A DNA stretch of 64,000 bases from Skermanella rosea (GCF_016806835.2 NZ_CP086111.1:5387471-5451470); one strand, 5' to 3'. Shown: positions 37,074-46,561, counted from the first letter of the stretch. Numbers and translations are program-made. The notes: generated by a model not told the origin, from the sequence alone.

Positions 37074-38081
37074 CGCATTGATACCGTTGGATTTGGGCGA
37101 CACTCCGCATAAGCGGTATCAAATAACGATTTGCCCTGCTCTTCGGCGGATCAGCTGATCAAGTAAGACAAATACTTGTGACGAGACCAGCCGCGAGCCG
37201 TTACTTCACTATGGGGTATGGCTGCAGAACCCGAAAACCAGCATAGTTTCAGCATGTTACCGGCTAAAGCCAGGGGGGTGAGTAGTTACAGTGGGGCGGC
37301 TTCACCAACGAGTCCGGCGAGTCCTTGGTCCTGCATGGTCGCGGGTTTAATTTCGCCAATTTCTCGAATGGTGATGACGGTACCCGCAACGCCCGGACGA
37401 CCACGTCGGAAAATTCCGTGTCCGGCTCCTTTGGGACCTTCGCGGCCCATGATGGCGTGACGGTGACGATCAGGTCGTATGACGCCGCAGTTCAGGTCAA
37501 TGGTGCTAAGATGGTCGCCGCCTAGTAATCACCGGCTGCCGGCGGGGCCGACGGGCGTGCCTCAAATACCGTCGTGATAGAGCAGCTTCGACATCGCTCT
37601 GGACGTGATCTTCTTGCAGCTATGGACCGGCCACCTGCCCGACGTGGCAGTCCTGTCCGACATCGGCTGGCAGTCCATGCTTGAACGGCCAAGTCAAGGA
37701 TAACGGCCGCAAGTAGCAAGTAGATAGAGAAGTCCGCATCGCTTTCCGTGTCCCAGGCAAGGCCGATCAGGAAGCTCTCCCATCGCAGTTCCACGTCCAT
37801 GCCTGATGACCCCGACCGTGATAGCTCGTTTCCGATAGACCACACCATCATCGCACAGGCATGGTGGGTCACCCATATGGCGACTAGTAGTTTGGGATGC
37901 CGAAGGGCCGACAGCCCCGGCTTGATCGGCAAACCCAAACAAGAGCCAGATGAATGAAGTTGATGTGGTCGCCCTAGTCGGTGATGTTACTAGAACATGC
38001 CATTTACGCCCAGGTGGTCCGGCGGGTCACCGCCAACGTCGCCGATGTCAAGCGGCACCGCAGTGAACCAATAGGTGGAGA
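37074..38081. other. decayed region with one short fragment
   Basis: About 1 kb without an intact gene. 37301-37525 keeps a sensible reading (GGFTNESGESLVLHGRGFNFANF... to a TAG), probably the C-terminal end of a secreted or phage-like protein that has lost its start. The rest shows no coding pattern that I trust. Confidence 0.4.
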
Positions 38082-38579
38082 ATGATCGACGTCGTAGCGA
38101 TCTTCCTGGCATGGCTCGAACGCTCCGCATTGCCGGTCGGGATCGTGATCGCAAACAGCAAGCCAAATCACGTCAGATTCGGAATAGAGGGCTGGAACTG
38201 CCTCCATGGTTCTTTGAGTGACAATGGCATCGAAGTTTATGCCGTGCGAAGTGGAGAGTGCTGGGACATCATCTGGGACTCCGACATTTCACCGAAGGAG
38301 TTCGACAACGGGTGGGGCTGCGGCCTGTGCATCGACGCTTGGGAGAAGGGACTGTATCCAAAACCATCGTCCTATGTGTCGCCCGAGGCCCTGTGGGTTG
38401 AGCATACACTGGAACCGCTCCGCAGTTGGCTCGAGCAGCTCGCCACGTCAGCCGGCATCGCTTTTATCGACTACGACGGAGCGACCGAAGCCAAGCTGTT
38501 GCAAAAGGGGGATCAGGTTCCCGAATTGGCGGTCGAGGTCGTCGGAAGGTGCTTGCCGATAGAGGAGTTAGACGCATGA
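38082..38579 (+). CDS. hypothetical protein paired with DUF4926 gene
   Basis: 165-aa soluble protein, acidic and Trp-rich (WDIIWDSD, WGCGLCIDAWEKGL), no motif recognised. Start ATG 38082 is preceded by gtggag. The stop overlaps the DUF4926 gene start (ATGA). Part of its 3' end (EQVPE..AVKVVR-like) recurs before the second, decayed DUF4926 copy, so the pair was duplicated together. Two-gene layout with a small partner suggests a toxin-immunity or similar pair, but nothing in the sequence proves it. Confidence 0.6.
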   Translation: MIDVVAIFLAWLERSALPVGIVIANSKPNHVRFGIEGWNCLHGSLSDNGIEVYAVRSGECWDIIWDSDISPKEFDNGWGCGLCIDAWEKGLYPKPSSYVSPEALWVEHTLEPLRSWLEQLATSAGIAFIDYDGATEAKLLQKGDQVPELAVEVVGRCLPIEELDA

Positions 38580-38758
38580 CTCTAGCTGAACCTATTCCCG
38601 AACTGTCGGTTGTCCGGGTTTTCGGTCAGCAGGGGACGATAATCCATGTGCAACGCAACGGCGAGGCCTACGACGTCGAGTTCAGCAATCCACCGCGGGT
38701 CGATACCGTCCTGGCCCGCGAGATCCAAGCTGTGGTCCGGGTTCCTCCCGGTAGCTAA
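38576..38758 (+). CDS. DUF4926 domain protein (intact copy)
   Basis: 60 aa, probably a small SH3-like beta barrel: LSVVRVFGQQGTIIHVQRNGEAYDVEFSN is the DUF4926 pattern. Function of the family is unknown; members are frequently second genes after a variable partner. ATG 38576 overlaps the stop of the 165-aa gene. Two frameshifted copies follow at 41655 and 42450. Confidence 0.7.
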   Translation: MTLAEPIPELSVVRVFGQQGTIIHVQRNGEAYDVEFSNPPRVDTVLAREIQAVVRVPPGS

Positions 38759-39254
38759 TCAGTTCCCGGTCTGATCGGACTACTGGCCCAGCAGCCGGTC
38801 CCGGTCTTCGCTCACCTCATCTCCCCGTCACCATCCTGGGATCCGACTCGGGCCGTTCCGGCGGGAGACTGTCGGGGGTGCTTTCGGAAACCGTTTCCGA
38901 CACATCAGCCGTCTGAGGTTCAGGAAAGTCGTCGGGCGGGCTCTCCGGACCGGGTCCGAACCACTCTACCAGGGTCTCTTTCTTCATCTGGCTCTGCCGC
39001 CATCGAGGCGAACGGAACCTACACCGAAGCCTATCAGACTGCGGAAAAGGGCTGTGCACGGCCGGCGGACCGTGATTCTCTGCGGTGGTGGAGAATGCGG
39101 CGGGCGAGGGGGCGATGCGGGCCGACACCACCGCAATGTGGTGGACCTGCTGGATCGCCAAGGCGGTCGTGGTGACTGCTGTCCTGGCTCCGGCCGACGT
39201 TCAGGTCGTCCTTCTAGATCAGATCCGTAAGCTGATCGTGATGGCTTTGATCGC
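38759..39254. other. region without a firm gene
   Basis: About 500 bp. A leftward 56-codon frame (38817-38987, MKKETLVEWFGPGPE...) is Pro/Glu/Asp-rich and may be a small acidic protein, but it lacks a ribosome site and I rate it below a gene call. Confidence 0.35.
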
Positions 39255-39593
39255 CTACGGCCGGCCCAGGGGATCGAATCGCTGCTGCTGACGTCTCAAC
39301 CTTTCCTCATGTCTCTCCTGGTCGCCTCTCTGCTGGTCACGGTTCCGTTCCGAGAGGGACGGCTGGGGTCCCTCGTATCGCTCTTCGCGACGTTGCCGCT
39401 CCATCTCCCGATTGAGGGCGTCGCAGGATGGACGGTCCCCCTCCCGACAGGTCCGCCTGAGGTCGCTCACGCGGTTTTGCCGTTCTCGCTCTAGGGCGGC
39501 GGGGCCCCGGACACCATATCCCTGGTCATCGTCGGGGATAGAGCATCCCAGGAGAAGCAGCGGAAGTATTGGCAGGAGGTACGAAGAACGCAT
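39255..39593 (-). CDS. small lipoprotein with Arg/Glu/Gln-rich tail
   Basis: 112 aa. The start at 39593 (MRSSYLLPILPLLLLGC) gives a clear lipoprotein signal with the lipobox LLGC. The mature part is highly charged (RREERYEGPQPSLSERNRDQQRGDQERHEERLRRQQQRF), probably an extended helix. The frame opens 60 codons earlier, but that stretch is not protein-like. Function unknown; it would be anchored in the inner or outer membrane. Confidence 0.7.
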   Translation of the reverse strand: MRSSYLLPILPLLLLGCSIPDDDQGYGVRGPAALERERQNRVSDLRRTCREGDRPSCDALNREMERQRREERYEGPQPSLSERNRDQQRGDQERHEERLRRQQQRFDPLGRP

Positions 39594-40015
39594 GGGGCGG
39601 TCCCAGTCGGAGTGTTTATCGTGATTAACCGCCATCGGACCGAGCAAATTCCGGATGCCGACCGCGTACCCCGACTCTCCAGTCTCATCCGGCAGAATGT
39701 TCCACGGTAGCCCAGAACAAACTGCCGTGGCCGAGGTCTGCCGGGGTAATTTACCAAGTCTGTGCGACTCCACTTCTTGAGAAAGGGCGTCAACTGTCAG
39801 TGGTGCTCATCCACGGAAATGTCCACCGCCGAGGTGGGTGCTGAGCGGCATCATGGATCAGGCAGCCCGCCACCACACCGTCTGGGCCTTCTACCGGCCG
39901 GGGTTCAGCTAGAGCGACCGGCCCCAGGGCAACTTGTGGACGGTGGGACAGCAGGCCCTACGCGGCCTATCCAAATGGCCGGGCCTTCCAGCCCGGCCGT
40001 GTCCGGCGACGCGGA
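39594..40015. other. region without a gene
   Basis: About 420 bp between two leftward secreted-protein genes. It may hold the lipoprotein promoter. No RNA gene, repeat or convincing small gene is seen. Confidence 0.4.
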
Positions 40016-40477
40016 TCACTGCGATCCCTGGGCCTCAGTCAGAGTCTGGTCGTCCTCGACCTCCGCGAACTGGTTGTCATCCTCCTGGTACTTCTGGAGT
40101 GCCGTGGCCTGCTGTTCGTTCATCGGCAGGGTCAGGCGGTCGCCCTGCATGGAGAACTCGTTGACCGGTACCAGCACCTGATCCGATCCGAGGCCGAACC
40201 AGTTGCCGCCGGCCTGCACGACGGCGAACAGATTGCCACCGGCCGTTGCGGTGCTGCCACCGCTCTGGCGAACCACCTCTTCAATCTCGCCGATTTCCTG
40301 ACCGTCCGCCCCGTAGACCGTCATGTCCTCAAGATCGTCAACCGTCATCGTCATGATGCCGGCCCCGCCGGTCTGGCTCGTGGTCGCCGTTGTGGTGCTC
40401 GTGGTGGACTGGGCCAGGACCGGGGTTCCGCCCAGAACTGTGATAGCAACACCGACCATCAACACGGATTTCAGCAT
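40016..40477 (-). CDS. secreted PRC-barrel domain protein
   Basis: 153 aa. Signal peptide (VLMVGVAITVLGGTPVLA, cleaved before QSTT), a Ser/Thr-rich linker and a PRC-barrel-like domain (VDDLEDMTVYGADGQEIGEIEEVV..., LGSDQVLVPVNEFSMQGDRLTLPM), as in many small periplasmic alphaproteobacterial proteins. A strong ribosome site (aaaggaggt) lies 7 bases before the start. A 7-bp stem (40491-40497 with 40505-40511) sits in the leader. Role unknown; members are often stress or envelope associated. Confidence 0.85.
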   Translation of the reverse strand: MLKSVLMVGVAITVLGGTPVLAQSTTSTTTATTSQTGGAGIMTMTVDDLEDMTVYGADGQEIGEIEEVVRQSGGSTATAGGNLFAVVQAGGNWFGLGSDQVLVPVNEFSMQGDRLTLPMNEQQATALQKYQEDDNQFAEVEDDQTLTEAQGSQ

Positions 40478-41654
40478 CTGCTTACCTCCTTTACGGGAAA
40501 ATACCCCGTAAGGGTCAACAGGCCAGCCCCCAAGGAATTCCCTGACAACGATCTCGAACAGTCACAAAGCAGCTGACCAGTAACGCACATTGTGGTTGAG
40601 GAGGTGGGGTATTGTTCATGTGACCCCAAGCGGATCGTCACGACTCCGAGTCGGTGCAATCGATTAGATGACGCGTCAGTATCATCCGAGGGACGAGCTT
40701 CCAACACGGGTGGGCACAAGCGGCGGACTTCATGCGTTCACTGGGAGATGCCGTGCACCCCATCCGAGGCCTTTGTCGCCGTCATGAAGAGAAACCCTGT
40801 GATTCATATGGGGGTCATTCTGATAAAGCCTGAAGGCAGGATGCCGGAATTGGCCCCGGTACGACACCGCACCCTCCTGGGGATCTGCCGTAAGCTGACG
40901 GCTCCGGGTCTGTACCGAGGTCAGGAACTGGATGGTCGCCTGCTTCTCCGGCGATTGCTCGGGAGGGCGGACAAGCCGTCCGCCTTGGAAGTCATCGTCG
41001 GCGTGCTGCTCGCAGCCAGGATGTGCGACGAGTACATAGACCCCACGGTCAGGGCCATTATCGCTGTCGTAGGCACCGGCATCGATCCGCGAAAATATCC
41101 GGTGCATGCCGTCCAAGATCCTATTGACCACGATCTTCGGGAGGACGATGGAATCACGGCGTTGGTAGAAATCCTCGTCCGCATCCCGGCTGGGGAAATA
41201 CTCTCGACCGACAGCCAGACGGATGCTTGATCGACGGACGCGGCGTCCGGCTGCAACCGACATTCGGCAATGCCTAGATGGTGAAGTTGACAGCCGTCCC
41301 GACTATGCGACGCTGATTGATGCGTCGCCTCATCCTCACCCCTGAACGTCTTAGCGAGCTTCCTGACGGCCAGAGCCATACAGAGTTCGTTCGACGGGGC
41401 GTACCTGATGGGCTCCGGCTCCGCAACCACGGCGACGTCGTCCAGGTCCACTTAGAGGCGTTGCTTGGCCAGGATACTGAGGAGGTCAAGGCGGGCGAAC
41501 AGGCCGCCCTCAATCGGCCTGTTCGCCTCGGATGTTACCATTAAGGGCAGCTATGGACGACTCCGCGGGCCTACATGACTCCCGACAATAAGGGTGAACA
41601 GGTACCCGAACAGGCGGTCAAGGTCGTCAGAAAATCGTTGTAGAGGATCAACTT
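40478..41654. other. region with conflicting open frames and no firm gene
   Basis: About 1.2 kb. A rightward frame (40592-41230) and two leftward frames (40730-41263, 40921-41451) overlap almost entirely; none has a ribosome site, a known domain or clearly better composition. At least one may descend from a real gene. A further rightward 75-codon frame lies at 41317-41544. Confidence 0.35.
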
Positions 41655-41839
41655 ATGACTTTAGCTGACCCCATCCCCGAACTATCGGTCGTCATGGTTT
41701 CCGATCAGCAGGGGACGATAGTCCATGTGCATCGCAGCGGGAGGCATACGAGGTCGAGTTCAGCACCCCCTCGCGGGTTGAAACCGTCCTGGCCCGAGAG
41801 ATCCAAGCTGTAATCCGAGTCCCGCCCGACAGCAACTAA
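41655..41839 (+). pseudogene. DUF4926 gene, frameshifted copy 2
   Basis: Starts MTLADPIPELSVVMVSDQQGTIVHVHRSG, close to the intact copy at 38576, then loses one base (near 41740) and ends early; the remaining nucleotides still match the intact gene to the TAA. 185 bp where 186 is expected. The 65 bases before it also match the end of the upstream partner gene, showing that the duplicated unit covered both. Confidence 0.75.
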
Positions 41840-41856
41840 ACGTTTATCAGAGTACG

Positions 41857-42291
41857 ATGGGATCCGTATTATCAGATGACTTTAGGTACCTTCAGCATCG
41901 TCATCGTTCAGAGGAGATACGGGAACTCGTGAGAATTCGGTTTTATAAACAATTCTGGGAAATCGGCAGAGTGTTAATCCAATGGTGGTGGACGACGCCG
42001 ATGTGGGGAGCTGAACGAGGCATCAATGAATGGGTCATCAGCATTTGGCCTGCTGTGATATTCATCCCGGCCCGAGAGTTTCCATGGAATACTCTCGTCG
42101 TCGATCATATCCTTTTTTGGGCGGGCAAATGGCGACTTCGAGTCCAGATTGATCTTTTCAAGTGGGTGATTGGGGTTTACTTCGGCGACGATGACAGCGG
42201 GATCCAGATCGGGCCGATTGGTATCTCGTGGGAGTGTTATGCCCTAGGGGAGTCCGGGGAGGAGCCAACTGGCCCGCAGAGACCAGAATGA
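41857..42291 (+). CDS. hypothetical Trp-rich protein
   Basis: 144 aa with ten or more Trp residues (IQWWWTTPMWGAERGINEWVISIWP), amphipathic rather than clearly membrane-spanning. No family recognised. No strong ribosome site. It lies between two decayed DUF4926 copies, so it may be the variable partner of copy 3, as the 165-aa gene is of copy 1. Codon use is more AT-rich than in the chromosomal part. Confidence 0.5.
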   Translation: MGSVLSDDFRYLQHRHRSEEIRELVRIRFYKQFWEIGRVLIQWWWTTPMWGAERGINEWVISIWPAVIFIPAREFPWNTLVVDHILFWAGKWRLRVQIDLFKWVIGVYFGDDDSGIQIGPIGISWECYALGESGEEPTGPQRPE

Positions 42292-42449
42292 AGCCCCGTA
42301 GGGGCAAGTAGAGGCCCTGGCGTACCCACTGCCACAACTGCAATCCACCGTCTGGGCGGCCAGAGAGATGGTGTAGGCATGAGCAGGGTCTTTGATGTCG
42401 CAATCCCGGCGAAGCGGGGCCAGACTGATGCTGATGAGAAAATCGCTCT

Positions 42450-42594
42450 ATGGCCTGGATTGAACCCACTCCCGAACACTCGTCTGTGATGATCAATGAT
42501 CAGGAGGGAGGCGATAGTCAGCATGCATCGCAACGGGAAAGCACCCGAGGTCCGGTTCAGCAGCTCGTCGCGGGTTGATTGGGTGCTGTCATGA
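42450..42594 (+). pseudogene. DUF4926 gene, frameshifted copy 3
   Basis: MAWIEPTPEHSSVMIND matches the start of the DUF4926 genes; after one inserted base (near 42510) the second register reads AIVSMHRNGKAPEVRFSSSSRVDWVLS to a TGA at 42592-42594. That stop overlaps the start of the CoaD-like gene (ATGA). Confidence 0.6.
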
Positions 42595-43115
42595 AAATCC
42601 GGCTCTACGCGGGATCATTCGACCCCTTTCAACTCGACCACCTGGACATTGCTATCCGAGCGGCCAAACTGCTCGACTCCCTCTATATTGGGATCGGCGT
42701 GAACCCGGAGAAGCACGGCGGGCTCTTCGCTCCCATGGATCGAGTCGAAATGGTCCGGCAAACGCTGAATTGGCATCTACAGATTACGCCCAACGATGCC
42801 CCGGCCATCGACCGCGTCCAGGTTGTCCAGTACAATACTTTGGTGAACGAAGCCGCCCACCAGTTCGGTGCCCGGTATCTTGTGCGAGGCATGCGAGCAA
42901 GCGACGACTTCAGCGATGAGTGGGATCTCGCGGGCGTTCTATACAAGACGGCTCCGCATCTGGAATTCGTCCACCTCATGGCCCGGCCCGCCCACATCTT
43001 CGAGCGGAGCAAATACGTCCGCCAACTCGCGATGTTTGGCTCCCCTGACCTGGAGAAGTTTGTCGCTCCACCGGTTGCCCACGCTCTCCAGATCAAGTTC
43101 AGCAAGTCGCCCTGA
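42591..43115 (+). CDS. divergent CoaD-like nucleotidyltransferase
   Basis: 174-aa protein of the HIGH-type adenylyltransferase fold, closest in layout to phosphopantetheine adenylyltransferase (CoaA pathway step CoaD). AGSFDPFQLDHLDI stands where CoaD has GSFDPxTxGHLDI, so the first His/Thr and the Gly of the TxGH motif are replaced (Gln14, Asp16) while His17 remains. VRGMRASDDFSDEWDLA and IFERSKYVRQLA match the RGLR...DFEYE and ISSSxxR regions. ATG 42591 overlaps the decayed DUF4926 copy. It is probably a paralog with altered activity; an island setting is odd for a housekeeping enzyme. Confidence 0.7.
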   Translation: MKIRLYAGSFDPFQLDHLDIAIRAAKLLDSLYIGIGVNPEKHGGLFAPMDRVEMVRQTLNWHLQITPNDAPAIDRVQVVQYNTLVNEAAHQFGARYLVRGMRASDDFSDEWDLAGVLYKTAPHLEFVHLMARPAHIFERSKYVRQLAMFGSPDLEKFVAPPVAHALQIKFSKSP

Positions 43116-43286
43116 TATTCTCGGCTCACCGAAAAGCCCGGCTCAAGACAGTGACAGGTATCGCATCACACTAATGGTTGTCACTGCTTTGCCGGAATTT
43201 CTCATCAATACGAGACGGCAACCCAAACCGACACCGGCCGTTATTCTCTCATCGGACCACAGGAGACTGTTGCAAGGAGCAATGCC

Positions 43287-43418
43287 ATGCGGATACCTGC
43301 TGCGATATGTCTGGGTTTGGCCCTGCTGTTGGGCGGCTGCGGTGACAGCGACGATGACGACGATGACCGGCAGGGCGGAATTTCCCAGCAGCAGAATGAT
43401 GATGATGACGATGACTAG
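43287..43418 (+). CDS. tiny Asp-rich lipoprotein
   Basis: 43 aa. MRIPAAICLGLALLLGGCGD is a lipoprotein signal with lipobox LGGC; the mature part is a run of Asp with a short Gln/Gly/Ser linker. An AGGAG ribosome site lies at 43275-43279. The TAG stop is made by the TA target duplication and the first base of the MITE; the uninterrupted site would also read TAG, so insertion left the protein unchanged. A role in cation binding at the cell surface is only a guess. Confidence 0.65.
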   Translation: MRIPAAICLGLALLLGGCGDSDDDDDDRQGGISQQQNDDDDDD

Positions 43419-43518
43419 TGCACTGACGCATTCAAAAGATTCAGAGAGCGATATGCAAGCTCATGTGTAGACTGCATTTTTGCTGTTCTCGGTGCATCTC
43501 TTGTATGCATCAGTGTAC
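43418..43518. mobile_element. 101-bp MITE, copy 1 (IS630-type target)
   Basis: Identical to 61115-61215. Ends are imperfect inverted repeats of about 25 bp (GTGCACTGACGCAT at the left, GTACACTGATGCAT at the right on the other strand) and it is flanked by TA duplications inside a CTAG site. No coding capacity. It sits at the stop codon of the small lipoprotein gene. Confidence 0.88.
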
Positions 43519-43644
43519 TAGCTCTGCCTCTAAAAGGACATAGCTACAGACCATGTAGCTGTCTCTGCAGCCACACGAAAGCGATGCTCCAGGATAAATA
43601 AACTTGGCTGCCAACGCAGTCATTTATTATATCAGGAGAAAACA

Positions 43645-44007
43645 ATGAAGTATGTTCAGACTATATGGCGAATGAGTTCCTCGCAATCCGCAGCGGATCG
43701 AGAGTCTTGCCTGGGATCCCTGGTCGCAGAGATAGAAACCAGTTTTCCATCCTCTCGCTCTTTTGTTGTCTCGCCTGAGTATTGCCAGCGAGTCATGGTT
43801 TGGCTTGAAACCAGGGCCGCCGGGCCGTACAGCATTGAAGTACTGCCGGATGGGGGCGTCGCAGTGGCGGTCGGAACGCGACAAGATGCTGTTCGGCTCC
43901 GGGCAATCCCCCCGCACTGCATAGACCAGAGCGTGGTTGTTGCGAACCGGTCTGCGGAGCAGATCCGCGGGTTCTTCGGTCAGCTAAAAGGCAGGCGGGC
44001 ATCATGA
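43645..44007 (+). CDS. hypothetical protein paired with DUF6626-like gene
   Basis: 120 aa, soluble, no motif known (MKYVQTIWRMSSSQSAADRES...). AGGAG is at 43634-43638, seven bases before ATG 43645. Its stop overlaps the start of the next gene (ATGA), so the two are coupled. Function unknown. Confidence 0.65.
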   Translation: MKYVQTIWRMSSSQSAADRESCLGSLVAEIETSFPSSRSFVVSPEYCQRVMVWLETRAAGPYSIEVLPDGGVAVAVGTRQDAVRLRAIPPHCIDQSVVVANRSAEQIRGFFGQLKGRRAS

Positions 44008-44306
44008 CTCTCCGTCTGATCTACAACTCGCTTCACGCGGCTGGTCTGGTCACGAGCCAGCGGCAGTTCAGCCGGGAGTGGCTGCAAAAGCAGCCATCAT
44101 ATTATTCTTCCTCCGTGTCCCGATCCAGAGAGCCAAGCCTGCAAGTCCTGTTCATCATCTACGACAGGATCCGAAGGATGGCATTATCATCTGCTGATGA
44201 TATAGAAATCCCTTGCCAGCACAGGAAACAACTTAGGCGATTAGCGGTGGAGATCCGGAACCTGATTGGACAACGACTTTCGCCCCCAGGATCGAGTGGC
44301 TGCTGA
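44004..44306 (+). CDS. DUF6626-like protein
   Basis: 100 aa. LIYNSLHAAGLVTSQRQFSREWLQKQPSYYSSSVSRSREPSLQVL fits DUF6626 as I recall it, a small helical, probably DNA- or protein-binding family common on alphaproteobacterial plasmids. It overlaps the 120-aa gene by four bases. The last part (QRLSPPGSSGC) is low-complexity and may extend past the domain. Confidence 0.6.
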   Translation: MTLRLIYNSLHAAGLVTSQRQFSREWLQKQPSYYSSSVSRSREPSLQVLFIIYDRIRRMALSSADDIEIPCQHRKQLRRLAVEIRNLIGQRLSPPGSSGC

Positions 44307-44511
44307 AGCAGCTTCTTGGGTCGAACTTTCCAAAATGCCGATCCGAACGTTTCGGATTGTGTTATTCAAGCCATAGAACTACGGCAGCTACACTGGCCGT
44401 CTGATAGTACATTCAGATAGACCGGTTCGCAACTCGGAGCTTTGCACGGAACTGGGGCTGCTAAGGACCAAACAAGTGAGCAGCCCCAGCCTCGCAGTTC
44501 TACCCTCTTCA

Positions 44512-44751
44512 TCAGCGAGGGGCCATGAGTGCCGCTCCGGTGATTACCGGGGCCATAGCCACTTCTTCGGAATTGGCGATGATCCCCGCCCGGACGATTG
44601 TAGGGTGCGTAGCTATCTTGTCAGAGCTGGAAACGACGTAATGCACGCCTTCGTTGACCGATGTCGTCGCACCGAACATCACGCCGGCCCCGAACATCAC
44701 CCAGACGGCGGTAACGAAAACAAGGGAAGTCCAATCATCGGGTTCCATCAT
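44512..44751 (-). CDS. small hypothetical membrane protein
   Basis: 79 aa from ATG 44751 (MMEPDDWTSLVFVTAVWVMFGAGVMFG), one membrane segment (about 8-30) followed by a polar region. A GGAG ribosome site is close to the start. The frame is open further upstream but not protein-like there. Function unknown. Confidence 0.45.
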   Translation of the reverse strand: MMEPDDWTSLVFVTAVWVMFGAGVMFGATTSVNEGVHYVVSSSDKIATHPTIVRAGIIANSEEVAMAPVITGAALMAPR

Positions 44752-45492
44752 GGTCTCCGTGAGATATTCTGCATCCAGGGCTATCTTGAAACGCCCCCAA
44801 ACAATACCACAGATTGCTATCTGGTGATGAGGTATGTTTCTGCTCAGACGGCATACTCCCATGAATAAACAAATGTTGACATGTGTATGTAATGGGAAGC
44901 GGTCATGACTGAAGTCGGCTAGTTTCATTCTTTTGGAATTCATTATCAAAAATCATGTATGCCAGATCGAGAGTGCTTTGGCATTTCTTATAGCGATATT
45001 GCAGGAAGGCTCGACCCTCATAATAGAGTATGGATCGTCGCGGAGCTATCGCTCCAGGGATCTGGAAAGTGATCACAGGCAGGCAGAGGCCAACGCGGGG
45101 TATGACAGGTGGGGTTACTGATCAGTGACCCGCTACTCCAGGGGATCGAGAGCGTTTCCCGAACTGATGCCAACTACTCCGCCAGCAGGTGATCGTATGC
45201 CCACAGCCGTTCATCGCATTCCGGCAGCCATTGTTCATGATGGTTTCCATGGCGGTTACGACGCCCCGCTGGCGTCCCTCTATTTACCACCATGATCGCC
45301 GTGACCGCACAAACCTAATATTCAGTATGTGCCGACCGGAATCCCAGTCATCATGTGGATCGTCCGCGACCAACTCGCACCCGCCGGCCAAGGCTAATAT
45401 CGTGGAATTTTCCGGCCCGTCTTGATCACCGCGTAGCGGTATCCCGCCAATTCGGATGAGTCCCAGCTGAAAAGGTGCAGGATTTGTGCAAA
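44752..45492. other. region without a firm gene
   Basis: About 740 bp, AT-richer than the surroundings at 44880-45010. A rightward 62-codon frame (44933-45121) has no ribosome site. No repeats or RNA genes recognised. Confidence 0.4.
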
Positions 45493-45960
45493 ATGCCCAT
45501 CTTGATCGCTCCTCTGACCACCGCAGTCCACGCCAACGATGACATGATCAAGCGGGGAGAATATCTCTCCAAGATTATGGATTGTACCGGATGTCATACC
45601 CCCGATGCCATGATGGGGAAGCCGGAGCCGGGCATGCTCCTGGCCGGCTCAAAGATCGGCTTTGGTATCCCGCAGGTGGGCGTTGTCTACCCGCCGAATC
45701 TGACGCCGGATACTGAAACCGGCCTTGGCTCGTGGAGCGAGGCCGACATCGTCACGGCCGTCCGCACGGGTGTTAGGCCCGATGGTCGCCAGTTGGCCCC
45801 AGTGATGCCATGGCCATCCTACTCGGCCCTGACGGACGAGGACGCCCATTCACTGGCGGCCTACCTCAAGACCCTGCCGCCGGTCAGTAATGCGGTTCCG
45901 AGGATGGCTGGACCGGGCGAGAAGCCCCCGGCTCCCTACCTGACGGTGACCGGCGGGTAA
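45493..45960 (+). CDS. c-type cytochrome (probable alcohol/gluconate dehydrogenase cytochrome-like)
   Basis: 155-aa single-heme cytochrome c. Heme motif CTGCH near residue 32 with the axial ligand Met supplied from APVMPW near residue 107; LTPDTETGLGSWSEADIVTAVRTG is the family pattern of class I cytochromes linked to membrane dehydrogenases. The N-terminus (MPILIAPLTTAVHAND) is short and weak as a signal peptide, so the 5' end may be truncated or the start lies upstream. No dehydrogenase partner is near. Confidence 0.8.
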   Translation: MPILIAPLTTAVHANDDMIKRGEYLSKIMDCTGCHTPDAMMGKPEPGMLLAGSKIGFGIPQVGVVYPPNLTPDTETGLGSWSEADIVTAVRTGVRPDGRQLAPVMPWPSYSALTDEDAHSLAAYLKTLPPVSNAVPRMAGPGEKPPAPYLTVTGG

Positions 45961-46114
45961 GTATCTGGAGAATGGTCTAACGCCTGCCCTGCCGGCAATC
46001 CTCGGGTTTGCCAGACGGCCTAGGAATTGACGGTCTCCGACACTGACAGGAGTAAACCGAAACCGCCGTGGGCGATGGGATTACGAGCTTCGGAGCGGCA
46101 ACCAAAGGGGAGGC

Positions 46115-46561
46115 GTGGTGACGCTGGTCAACACCATCACCACCCTTCCCGGGATCGTGGCCGACGAACGGGCGATCCGGCAGGTTCTGCTGAACCTTCT
46201 CTCCAACACCATCAAGTTCACCCCCGCCGGCGGGCGGATTGAGATCGCCGCGGAAGCCCGGGCGGAGGCCATCCGGCTGCGGATCCGTGACACTGGAGGC
46301 GGGATGCCGGAGGAGATGGTCGAGAATCTCGGCAGCTTGTTCACCCAAGCTGACCCCCATCTCTCCCGCCACCATGGCGGGATGGGCATTGGACTGGCTC
46401 TGTGCCGGCGGCTGAGCGAGATGCACGGTGGGAGGCTCGCCATCTCAAGTACTGCCGAAGCCGGCACGACCGTGACCTTGTTCTTCCACCGTGAGAGCCA
46501 GCGAACCGAACCCCGTCAGGACCTCGGGCATTCTTCGCAAGGTTTGCCAGTGCGGGCCTAA
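46115..46561 (+). pseudogene. orphan HATPase fragment of a histidine kinase
   Basis: 148 codons covering only the C-terminal half of a kinase: VADERAIRQVLLNLLSN (N-box), DTGGGMPEEM (G1, with Gly for the usual second residue) and GGMGIGLAL (G2). No HisKA helix or sensor precedes it; the upstream frame has stops. It is close in sequence to the ATPase domain of the next kinase (46660-48036), so it may be a duplicate remnant. Expression as a free ATPase domain cannot be excluded. Confidence 0.65.

Noticed and set aside
40592-41451. Overlapping open frames on both strands as genes
   Set aside because: Three frames compete, none with a ribosome site or known domain; composition does not favour one enough to call it.
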